Part shown: piece by piece, positions 7,146-13,606 of the stretch
Position numbering within the stretch: the stretch's first letter is position 1
How the letters are laid out: each line of letters opens with the position of its first letter
NCBI GenBank assembly: GCA_946553025.1
Contig: CAMNRM010000045.1
Location: 1-41,263, forward strand
Reading direction: 5' to 3'
Origin: an uncultured Clostridium sp.
GTDB lineage: Bacteria > Bacillota > Clostridia > Lachnospirales > Lachnospiraceae
Length of the DNA stretch: 41,263 bases
Made by a program: the position numbers and the translations under genes
Notes under the pieces: model-generated
Database searches by the model: none
Told to the model about the DNA's origin: nothing
What the model saw: the letters and a program-made list of their open reading frames with translations, nothing else

Positions 7146-8723
7146 GTGAAGAGAAGAAATTTTATTGTTATAGGTTTGGCAGCAGTTATGCTTTCCGGGT
7201 GCAGCGGGCAGACAACCGCAGAAACGACATCGGCACAGGCAGGTATTCAGGCAGAAAATACGCAGGATATGGTTTTTGGGGAAGCCGGAGGGAATGCTAC
7301 AGAATCCGAAAATGATGTTTCTACCGTAAGGGCAGCGGCAGACGGAGAGGGTGTTTCTGGCGGTTCAGTTACGCCGGGAGCAGCAAATGTTCTGGAGAAT
7401 GCCGGGGAAGCGTCGGAAAAATCCGTGGTTTATATGACTACATCCATCACTCCGGAAGGGCTTATGGCGGTTTATGATGCCCTTGGAAGCGAGGTAAGCG
7501 GCAGGGTGGCAGTGAAACTGAGCATGGGCGAGCCGGGAGGGCATAACTTTTTATCCCCGGATTTGATTAAGGATCTGGTGGCGCGGGTAAACGGGACGAT
7601 TGTAGACAGCAATACGGCCTACGGCGGACGGCGTGCCAGTACCGAGCTTCACCGTCAGGTGGCCCAAGATCATGGGTTTGCAGCGATTGCGCCGATTGAT
7701 ATTCTGGATGCCGAAGGGACACTGGATTTGCCGGTGGAGGGCGGAAAACATCTGACAAAGGATATTGTAGGGGCTAATCTGGCAAATTATGATTCTATGC
7801 TGGTGCTTTCCCATTTTAAGGGCCATGCCATGGGCGGATTTGGCGGGGCTTTGAAAAATATTTCGATTGGGATTGCCTCATCCAACGGAAAGCTGCTGAT
7901 TCATTCCGGCGGGTCAAGTGACAGAAGCTGGTCCGGCGGTACGCAGGATGATTTCCTGGAATCCATGGCGGAGGCGTCCAAAGCTGTTAATGATTACATG
8001 GGCGGAAAGCTTCTCTATATTAATGTGATGAATAATCTGTCGGTGGACTGCGACTGTGACAGCAATCCTGCCGAGCCGGATATGCATGACATTGGTATCC
8101 TGGCTTCCACGGACCCGGTGGCGTTAGATCAGGCTTGCGTAGATCTGGTTTATGCGGCAGAGGACGGCGCATCTTTGATTGAACGGATGGAGTCGAGAAA
8201 TGGTATTCTTACCGTGATTCACGCCGAGGAAATGGGACTGGGAAGCAGGGCGTATACGCTGGTAAATATTGATGAAAAGGCACAGGAAATACAGGGACAG
8301 CAGGTATCCCAGGGCGTTCAGGAGGAAAATCAGAATGTTCAGGAGGAAAATCAGGGCGTTCAGGAGGAAAATCAGATGAAGATTCAGGCGGGGGATCGGG
8401 AAATGACGGCTGTGCTGGCGGATAACTCATCGGCGCAGGCATTAAAAGAACTATTGAAGAATGGGCCTTTAACCATTGCCATGCATGATTATGCAAAGAT
8501 GGAAAAGGTGGGGCCTATCGGTCAGAATCTTCCCACAAACGATGAGCAGATTAGCACAGTCCCCGGGGATATTATTCTTTATCAGGGAAATTCTCTGGTT
8601 ATTTATTATGATACCAATGCATGGAACTTCACCAGGATTGGGAAAGTCCAGGGAGTGACCCAGGAGGAATTAAAAGAAATTCTTGGCGAGGGAGATGTTA
8701 GCGTTACGTTTTCCCTGGAATAG
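7146..8723 (+). CDS. DUF362-domain lipoprotein with C-terminal cyclophilin-like domain
   Basis: This 525-residue protein is probably anchored outside the membrane: it starts with a lipoprotein signal ending LSGC (Cys19), then a 70-residue low-complexity spacer. Residues about 95-380 match DUF362, with conserved-looking HNFLSPDLI, SHFKGHAMGGFGGALKN and DPVALDQACVDLVY. Residues 390-410 are three VQEENQ-containing repeats acting as a hinge. The last 115 residues resemble the small cyclophilin-like fold (GPLTIAMHDYAKMEKVGPIG, PGDIILYQGNSLVIYYD). Translation starts at GTG 7146; the ATG just upstream is followed directly by TAA. It is probably cotranscribed with the permease at 8818. DUF362 members have no settled biochemical role, so the function is open. 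Confidence 0.88.
   Translation: MKRRNFIVIGLAAVMLSGCSGQTTAETTSAQAGIQAENTQDMVFGEAGGNATESENDVSTVRAAADGEGVSGGSVTPGAANVLENAGEASEKSVVYMTTSITPEGLMAVYDALGSEVSGRVAVKLSMGEPGGHNFLSPDLIKDLVARVNGTIVDSNTAYGGRRASTELHRQVAQDHGFAAIAPIDILDAEGTLDLPVEGGKHLTKDIVGANLANYDSMLVLSHFKGHAMGGFGGALKNISIGIASSNGKLLIHSGGSSDRSWSGGTQDDFLESMAEASKAVNDYMGGKLLYINVMNNLSVDCDCDSNPAEPDMHDIGILASTDPVALDQACVDLVYAAEDGASLIERMESRNGILTVIHAEEMGLGSRAYTLVNIDEKAQEIQGQQVSQGVQEENQNVQEENQGVQEENQMKIQAGDREMTAVLADNSSAQALKELLKNGPLTIAMHDYAKMEKVGPIGQNLPTNDEQISTVPGDIILYQGNSLVIYYDTNAWNFTRIGKVQGVTQEELKEILGEGDVSVTFSLE
8313..8375 (+). repeat. In-frame 21-bp tandem repeat, 3 units
   Basis: Three nearly identical 21-bp units encode GVQEENQ, NVQEENQ, GVQEENQ (residues 390-410), forming the linker between the DUF362 and cyclophilin-like domains. 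Confidence 0.85.
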
Positions 8724-8787
8724 GGCAATTGGGTTACAGAAAACGGCACATAAACAGCTATGCAGACCGGAAATCTAAGAAAAGAAA

Positions 8788-8803
8788 AACCGATTCGTCG
8801 GTT
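8788..8803 (+). promoter_or_regulatory. Small hairpin next to the permease ribosome site
   Basis: AACCGA-TTCG-TCGGTT can form a 6-bp stem with a 4-base loop ending one base before AAGGAGG of the permease gene. It may influence translation initiation or mRNA processing between the two genes. Confidence 0.35.
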
Positions 8804-8817
8804 AAGGAGGCAGAAAG

Positions 8818-9732
8818 ATGGATTGGTTTTCTCTGTTCAGGCGTGAGTTCATCTATATTCGTTATTATTTTATCATTCAGCTGCAGCAGATCGCGGTTTA
8901 CTGGATGCTTGGCATGGTCATCGGATCGCTGGTTTCTGTATTTGCCAAGGATGCCATACATAACGGTTTTGCCGGGATGAAAGAAAAGAAATGGGGCGTG
9001 TTCGGGATTGTTTTGGCAAGTCTTTTGGGGATTGCCTCGCCGCTTTGTATGTACGGCACTATTCCCATTGCCGCCTCCTTTTCCCGCCATGGAATGCGTC
9101 ATGACTGGCTGGCGGCGTTTATGATGAGCAGTGTGCTGTTAAATCCGCAGCTTCTTATTTACAGTATGGCACTTGGCGGGGCGGCGGTGGCGGTAAGGTT
9201 GATTTCCTGTACATTATGCGGCATTGCCGCCGGGCTGGCAGTGTATTTTCTGTATGGAAAAAAGCCGTTTTTTGATTTTAGCGGATTTGAACCCCGCGCC
9301 AGCCATGACACCGATCCGAACCTTTTAATGCGTCTGGTAAAAAATCTGGGAAGAAATATCCGGGCGACGGCACCCTGGTTTTTGATGGGTGTCCTGCTCT
9401 CGGCATTATTTCAGCGCTATGTTCCAGCTGACCGATTTGCAGCATTTTTCGGAAAAAGCAATGAAGGGTTTGGCGTACTGATGGCAGCGACGGTTGGCGT
9501 ACCGCTCTATGCCTGCGGCGGCGGAACGATTCCTCTCCTACAGCAGTGGTTACTTTCCGGGATGAGCATGGGAAGTGCTTCCGCTTTTATGATTACCGGA
9601 CCGGCAACAAAAATCACGAATCTCGGCGCGTTAAAAATTGTCCTGGGCATCCGGCGGTTTGCAGGCTATCTTGGCTTTGTGATGCTTTTTTCTCTGGTGA
9701 CGGGGCTGGCGGTGAATGCCGTGTGTGGGTAA
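8818..9732 (+). CDS. Permease of the ArsP/DUF318 family
   Basis: This 304-residue membrane protein has about eight predicted transmembrane segments. Two half-repeats carry the family signatures: CMYGTIPIAASFSRHG in the first half and YACGGGTIPLLQQWLLSG in the second, each followed by a stretch ending in an Asn/Thr-rich motif (SSVLLNPQLL and ITGPATKITNLGA). ArsP-type permeases export organoarsenicals in some bacteria, and related ones move other or unknown substrates. AAGGAGG precedes the ATG. It lies 94 bp after the DUF362 lipoprotein on the same strand, suggesting that the lipoprotein serves this transporter. No ArsR-type regulator is nearby, so a link to arsenic is not supported. Confidence 0.85.
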   Translation: MDWFSLFRREFIYIRYYFIIQLQQIAVYWMLGMVIGSLVSVFAKDAIHNGFAGMKEKKWGVFGIVLASLLGIASPLCMYGTIPIAASFSRHGMRHDWLAAFMMSSVLLNPQLLIYSMALGGAAVAVRLISCTLCGIAAGLAVYFLYGKKPFFDFSGFEPRASHDTDPNLLMRLVKNLGRNIRATAPWFLMGVLLSALFQRYVPADRFAAFFGKSNEGFGVLMAATVGVPLYACGGGTIPLLQQWLLSGMSMGSASAFMITGPATKITNLGALKIVLGIRRFAGYLGFVMLFSLVTGLAVNAVCG

Positions 9733-9736
9733 GGAT

Positions 9737-9762
9737 GTTACTGTTTATGTATTTACAGTAAC
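9737..9762. repeat. 26-bp dispersed palindromic repeat, perfect copy
   Basis: GTTACTGT (9737-9744) and ACAGTAAC (9755-9762) are perfect inverted repeats around a 10-base centre. It lies between the convergent permease and DUF1016 genes but lacks a T-run, so it is not a standard terminator. Confidence 0.65.
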
Positions 9763-9821
9763 GCAAGGATTCCTTACGGAACATGCCCCGCCTGCAAAAG
9801 TGTTTGTAAATCCCGGCATAG

Positions 9822-10229
9822 TTATCCCTCATGTTCTTCAATCCGCTTGCGCTCAATTTCAATTTCACGCTGCAATTCCTCGGCAGTGGGCAGGGCAAAG
9901 CGATAGTGTGTCCAGGTCAATTGCGAACGCAGTGCGTTCGTATTTGGAAACATCACATAAAACTTCTTCATCTGCTGCAATGTCCGCACAGAAAAGCCCT
10001 TGCCAAAGTCCTTGGTCAAACGGCTGGACAACTCCTGTAAGACAGATTTTCCATAATCAGCCCGGGCATTACCATTTTGCTCATGCTCTACGATGATGCG
10101 CCCAATCTGCCAATAGGCTTGTACCATCGCAAAATTGACTGCGCTGTATGCCTGATTGCGCGACAGCAGGAGAGTTTCTTTTATTTCGGAGTAGATGTCC
10201 TCATAGGGAGTTAGGTTAAGGTCAGCCAT
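9822..10229 (-). pseudogene. DUF1016 (YhcG-like) protein, internally deleted remnant
   Basis: This 135-residue frame begins like the DUF1016 N-terminal domain: YEDIYSEIKETLLLSRNQAYSAVNFAMVQAYWQIGRII, then LSSRLTKDFGKGFSVRTLQQMKKFY and LTWTHYRF. Full-length YhcG proteins are roughly 330-380 residues and continue into a PD-(D/E)XK nuclease domain. Here the sequence jumps from the WTHYR motif straight to LPTAEELQREIEIERKRIEE, which resembles the extreme C-terminus of the family. The likely cause is an in-frame deletion of the nuclease core. The ATG at 10229 is preceded by GGGAGGA, 4 bp after the small upstream gene. It may still make a short protein, but it cannot be an active nuclease. Confidence 0.75.
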
Positions 10230-10233
10230 TTTA

Positions 10234-10410
10234 TCAGTCCTCCCGCTTTTGAAGCCGCTGCTGTTGCTCATAAAATTGTTTGGCAAGTTCCTTTAACTCA
10301 TCTTCATAGGCTTTTCTATATGCCTTCTCCCATTCAGTGTAATTAGGGTTATTGTCAATGCTCTTTTTGAAAATTTCAATAAGCGCATTAATAAAATCCA
10401 GTTCATTCAT
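10234..10410 (-). CDS. Small hypothetical protein, 58 residues
   Basis: This frame encodes a charged helical peptide (NELDFINALIEIFKKSID, then YRKAYEDELKELAKQFYEQQQRL). I recognise no family. The ATG at 10410 overlaps the end of a broken upstream frame, and GGAGA lies upstream. It ends 4 bp before the DUF1016 remnant, so the two were probably cotranscribed. It may be an accessory part of the same decayed unit. Confidence 0.45.
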   Translation of the reverse strand: MNELDFINALIEIFKKSIDNNPNYTEWEKAYRKAYEDELKELAKQFYEQQQRLQKRED

Positions 10411-10555
10411 CTTCCAATTTCTCCTTGACCGTTTCCTCACTATTAGCTTCAAAATTTTCAATTTCTCCAACAAACTCGCATTCTGTAAAACAGATTCACT
10501 GTTCTTCTACCATTTCCATAATATCACAAACATTACATCTTAGGGCTGTGCCGAT
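10403..10555 (-). pseudogene. Relic of a small Cys-containing (zinc-ribbon-like) protein
   Basis: On the minus strand one frame reads LRCNVCDIMEMVEEQ, a TGA at 10496-10498, then CFTECEFVGEIENFEANSEE and further to a TGA at 10403 that overlaps the next ATG. The CxxC near the start and the acidic, amphipathic remainder look like real coding sequence interrupted by one stop. No start codon is visible above the CxxC because a TAA precedes it, so it is also truncated. A Sec codon is unlikely, as no SECIS-like hairpin or selenoprotein family match is evident. Confidence 0.35.
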
Positions 10556-10613
10556 TTAAAGATTTCTGTTGCTTATTATAACACGACTAATCCCTAAACA
10601 CAAGATTTCCTCC

Positions 10614-10638
10614 GTTGCTGTGACATGTGAACAGTAAC
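10614..10638. repeat. Dispersed palindromic repeat, 25-bp copy
   Basis: GTTGCTGT, a 9-base centre, then ACAGTAAC. Apart from the centre it matches copy 1 at 918-943 base for base in both arms. Confidence 0.6.
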
Positions 10639-10677
10639 GTAAACACTTCCTTATCAACGTAAAAATAAAATTTCCTG

Positions 10678-10706
10678 TTGTCTTTTCTCCTTCTTCCTAC
10701 TATAAT
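10678..10706 (+). promoter_or_regulatory. Promoter for the adenine methyltransferase pair
   Basis: TTGTCT (10678-10683) and a perfect TATAAT (10701-10706) are 17 bases apart. Transcription would start near 10713, giving a leader of about 180 bases. Confidence 0.6.
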
Positions 10707-10720
10707 AAAAAGTGCTTTCG

Positions 10721-10810
10721 AGGTAACCGTAAACGTATCTGAGCGGTTACCTTTCGTCTGCCCATCTCAGAATTTGTTTTTGTAAAAATATAGAAATCAA
10801 CAGAGATGGG
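10721..10810 (+). promoter_or_regulatory. Two inverted repeats in the methyltransferase leader
   Basis: AGGTAACCG (10721-10729) pairs with CGGTTACCT (10744-10752), a perfect 9-bp dyad with a 14-base spacer just downstream of the likely start site. CCCATCTC (10761-10768) pairs with GAGATGGG (10803-10810) around a 34-base loop. The first may be an operator or leader hairpin. Confidence 0.45.
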
Positions 10811-10892
10811 AAACCAAAAAGCAGAGAAAGATAAAAATCAGCAGCCGGAACAGAGAAGCCGTTCTGGTATACTTTTCGGGAAGAGGTTTAGG

Positions 10893-11726
10893 ATGAATCA
10901 TTCAACAATCGTTCCGTTCATCAAGTGGGCGGGGGGAAAGCGTCAGCTTTTGGATCAGATTAAAGAGAGGATGCCAAAACAGTATAACCGCTACTACGAG
11001 CCTTTTGTGGGCGGAGGGGCGGTGGTTTTTGAACTGCAGCCGGAAAGGGCAGTGATTAATGATATTAACCGGGCGTTAGTGAATGCTTACCGCCAGATCC
11101 GCAGCCTGCCGGAAGCCTTTTTAAGTGCAGTCAAGGCATTGGACGGGCAGATGTGGGAGGACGGTAAGGCGTATTACTACATGCTCCGCGAGCGCTATAA
11201 CGATAAACTGATGAAGGAAGAGTTTGATACCGAACTGGCTGCCCTGTTTGTCTTTATGAATAAACACTGTTTTAACGGCCTGTACCGGGTCAATGGAAAA
11301 GGCCTTTTTAATGTCCCCTACAATAACAGCCGCCTTCAGTCGGTTGACGAGGCATCCATCCGCGAGATTTCTGCCTATTTAAAGAAGATTGTGATTATGG
11401 AAGGTGATTTTGAGGTCGCCTGCGCAGAGGCCAAAGAGGGCGATTTCCTCTTTTTTGACAGCCCCTACGCCCCATTAAACCCGGATTCCTTTGAATCCTA
11501 CACCAAGGAAGGCTTTGATATCGAAAGCCACCGCCGCCTTGCCCTGTTATACGGGGAACTGACCAAAAAAGGCTGCTACTGTATGCTGACCAATCATAAC
11601 ACGGAATTTATTCATGAACTGTACGGCAATCAGGGCTATACGATGGATGTTGTCAGTGTAAAGCGCCTGATTAATTCGGATGCGAAAAAGAGGGTGGGGG
11701 AGGAAGTGATCATTTGCAACTACTGA
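10893..11726 (+). CDS. DNA adenine-N6 methyltransferase, D12 class (DpnM/Dam-like)
   Basis: This 277-residue enzyme should methylate adenine, probably in GATC, as DpnM and Dam do. It has the AdoMet motif I near the start (FIKWAGGKRQLL, 9-20), the FVGGGAV loop (38-44), the NKHCFNGLYRVNGKGLFNVPY stretch around 123-143 and FESYTKEGFD after the catalytic motif. The catalytic motif IV, normally DPPY, reads DSPY (Asp189-Tyr192). I chose the ATG at 10893, with AAGAGG upstream; the frame stays open above it, but those residues are poorly conserved-looking. It overlaps the second methyltransferase by 13 bp, as in DpnII-type loci, yet no restriction gene follows. Confidence 0.88.
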   Translation: MNHSTIVPFIKWAGGKRQLLDQIKERMPKQYNRYYEPFVGGGAVVFELQPERAVINDINRALVNAYRQIRSLPEAFLSAVKALDGQMWEDGKAYYYMLRERYNDKLMKEEFDTELAALFVFMNKHCFNGLYRVNGKGLFNVPYNNSRLQSVDEASIREISAYLKKIVIMEGDFEVACAEAKEGDFLFFDSPYAPLNPDSFESYTKEGFDIESHRRLALLYGELTKKGCYCMLTNHNTEFIHELYGNQGYTMDVVSVKRLINSDAKKRVGEEVIICNY

Positions 11727-12646
11727 CCTTAAAAGAAATCCTGCCGCAAAAAGCAGAACCCTATTACCAGTCAGAAACCGCCTGCCTGCTCTGCGGCGAT
11801 GCTTTTGGGCTGTTAAAAAAAATAAAGACGGAGAGCATCGATATGATCTTTGCTGATCCGCCTTATTTTTTGAGCAATGGGGGAATTACCTGCCGCTCCG
11901 GGAAGATGGCTTCTGTGAACAAAGCTTCCTGGGATAAGCAGGAGGAGATATTTGGAAAAGAAAAGGAAGCTTTCAGAAACCAAGAAGAAGCAGATGAAAA
12001 TCAAGAAGAAGCTTATGAGAATCAAAAAGAACGAAAAAGAAAGACAGACAAAAAACAAAAGAGCAGCCTTCTCGCTGACAGACACCGTTTTAACCGACGC
12101 TGGATTCGCCTCTGCCGCCGTGTATTAAAGCCCAACGGCACGATCTGGATTTCCGGCACCATGCACAATATCTATTCCATCGGCATGGCCTTAGAGCAGG
12201 AAGGCTTTAAAATCATCAATAACATCACCTGGCAGAAAACCAACCCTCCGCCCAATATCTCCTGCCGGTGTTTCACCCATTCCACCGAAACCATACTCTG
12301 GGCAAAAAAGGATGAACCGCGTGCCCGGCATTATTTTAACTATCAGAAAATGAAAGAAGAAAACGGCGGAAAGCAGATGAAGGATGTGTGGACAGGGGGA
12401 CTGACCAGGGCTTCAGAAAAGAAAGAGGGAAAGCATCCCACCCAGAAACCCGAATATCTGCTGGAGAGAATCGTTTTGGCATCGACAAGCGAGGGAGAAA
12501 TCATCCTTGACCCGTTCTGCGGCTCCGGCACCACGGGCGTTGCCGCCCTGCGATATGACAGAAAGTTCATCGGAATCGACCAGGAAGAAACCTATCTGGA
12601 AATATCCCGGCGCAGGCTGGAAAAGGTGTGGGAGGAAAAACAATAG
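11714..12646 (+). CDS. DNA adenine-N6 methyltransferase, beta class (DpnA-like)
   Basis: This 310-residue protein has catalytic motif DPPY (48-51) near the N-terminus and the AdoMet-binding motif LDPFCGSGTTG near the C-terminus, the order of beta-class enzymes such as DpnA (M.DpnIIB). RSGKMASVNKASWDK and CRRVLKPNGTIWISGT are also typical. Between them, residues about 75-120 form a Lys/Glu-rich insertion containing three 7-residue repeats. Translation starts at TTG 11714 inside the end of the previous gene, so the two are translationally coupled. In DpnII systems, DpnA methylates GATC on single as well as double strands. The third gene of such systems (the endonuclease) is absent: the next gene is coaX on the other strand. 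Confidence 0.88.
   Translation: MQLLTLKEILPQKAEPYYQSETACLLCGDAFGLLKKIKTESIDMIFADPPYFLSNGGITCRSGKMASVNKASWDKQEEIFGKEKEAFRNQEEADENQEEAYENQKERKRKTDKKQKSSLLADRHRFNRRWIRLCRRVLKPNGTIWISGTMHNIYSIGMALEQEGFKIINNITWQKTNPPPNISCRCFTHSTETILWAKKDEPRARHYFNYQKMKEENGGKQMKDVWTGGLTRASEKKEGKHPTQKPEYLLERIVLASTSEGEIILDPFCGSGTTGVAALRYDRKFIGIDQEETYLEISRRRLEKVWEEKQ
11969..12031 (+). repeat. In-frame 21-bp tandem repeat, 3 units
   Basis: Three 21-bp units encode AFRNQEE, ADENQEE and AYENQKE (residues 86-106) in the middle of the DpnA-like methyltransferase. Confidence 0.75.
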
Positions 12647-12670
12647 CATTGGCAGAAAGCCAGAGAAAAA

Positions 12671-12714
12671 GATGCAGGCAACAAAGAGGCGTCAAGGACA
12701 GCACTGCCTGCATC
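12671..12714 (-). terminator. Terminator downstream of coaX
   Basis: GATGCAGGCA (12671-12680) and TGCCTGCATC (12705-12714) form a perfect 10-bp stem. On the minus strand it is followed by CTTTTTCTC-like sequence, so it probably ends the coaX transcript; the plus strand lacks a T-run. Confidence 0.6.
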
Positions 12715-12724
12715 CCATCAAAGA

Positions 12725-13504
12725 TTAACTATGTCGTACCGCCGTATTTCTCCGATATAACGTCAAAAGCCCTTTAAGCAGCAGGGCATCATCATAGACA
12801 ATTTTATGGCGGCAGAGCGGCGTAATCAGCCTTGCCAGCCCCCCGGTAGCGACGATGGAGGCCGTCTGCCCAAGTTCCTGTTCCATCCGGTCGATTATAC
12901 CGTCAATCTGGGCAGCATTTCCATAAATAATCCCGCTGCGCATACAGTCAATCGTATTCTTCCCAATCACCTTTCCCGGTGTTTCCAGGCTGATATAGGG
13001 AAGCTGGGCCGCCTTCCCGCTTAAGGAATCCAGGGAAACCTTAAGACCGGGCAGGATAACGCCGCCGATGTAGTTTCCGGCAGCATCCACCACGGACATC
13101 GTGGTAGCCGTACCCATATCGATAATAATAATGGGCAGGGGATGTTCCCGGATAGCAGCCACAGCGTCCACAATTAAATCGCTTCCCACGGTCTTGGGAT
13201 TATCCATCAGAATATTCAGCCCGGTTTTCATCCCCGACCCTACCAGAAGCGGCTTTTTCTTAATAATTTTCTCCACGGCCCGCAGAAGCGTACCATTCAG
13301 CGGAGGAACCACCGAAGAGAGGATGGCACCCTCGATTTCTCCTAAGGGAATCTGATAAATCTCTAAAATATCCTTAATATTCACGGCATATTCAATATCG
13401 GTCTTGGACGGATTGGTGGTAATCCTCTCGACAAAGCTGGTTTTATCCTCATCAATACCGCCGATAACGATATTGGTATTGCCCATATCAATTGCTAAAA
13501 TCAT
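12725..13504 (-). CDS. coaX: Type III pantothenate kinase
   Basis: This 259-residue enzyme phosphorylates pantothenate, the first step of CoA synthesis. Family motifs are the N-terminal phosphate loop IDMGNTNIVIG (5-15), SSVVPPL (about 65-71) and DMGTATTMSVVDAAGNYIGG (about 130-150). Type III kinases need a monovalent cation and resist CoA feedback. I start at the ATG at 13504, preceded by AAAGGAG; an in-frame ATG at 13522 would add six residues before the phosphate-loop strand. It diverges from coaBC, which performs later steps of the same pathway, so the shared 102-bp intergenic region may coordinate CoA synthesis. Confidence 0.95.
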   Translation of the reverse strand: MILAIDMGNTNIVIGGIDEDKTSFVERITTNPSKTDIEYAVNIKDILEIYQIPLGEIEGAILSSVVPPLNGTLLRAVEKIIKKKPLLVGSGMKTGLNILMDNPKTVGSDLIVDAVAAIREHPLPIIIIDMGTATTMSVVDAAGNYIGGVILPGLKVSLDSLSGKAAQLPYISLETPGKVIGKNTIDCMRSGIIYGNAAQIDGIIDRMEQELGQTASIVATGGLARLITPLCRHKIVYDDALLLKGLLTLYRRNTAVRHS

Positions 13505-13606
13505 CAGGGAACTCCTTTCCATAAAAGGGATTTTGTGTTATACTACGAAACGAAGTCATTTTATCATGAAATAAATCAAAATACAATATGTATGGGGGAA
13601 AGCTTT

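Larger units (their letters stand above)
10411..10892. other. 482-bp non-coding stretch: relic, palindromes, promoter and leader
   Basis: Between the decayed DUF1016 unit and the methyltransferase genes there is no intact gene. From left to right it holds the zinc-ribbon-like relic (to 10555), a 25-bp copy of the dispersed palindrome (10614-10638), a good promoter (10678-10706) and a long methyltransferase leader with two inverted repeats (10721-10752 and 10761-10810). Confidence 0.6.

Noticed and set aside
8313-8375. CRISPR-like direct repeats
   Set aside because: The units are contiguous, without spacers, and encode an in-frame protein linker.
8818-9732. Arsenic resistance operon
   Set aside because: Only the permease family name points to arsenic; no arsR, arsC or arsA-like gene is near.
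10496-10498. In-frame TGA as a selenocysteine codon
   Set aside because: No selenoprotein family similarity and no start codon upstream; decay is simpler.
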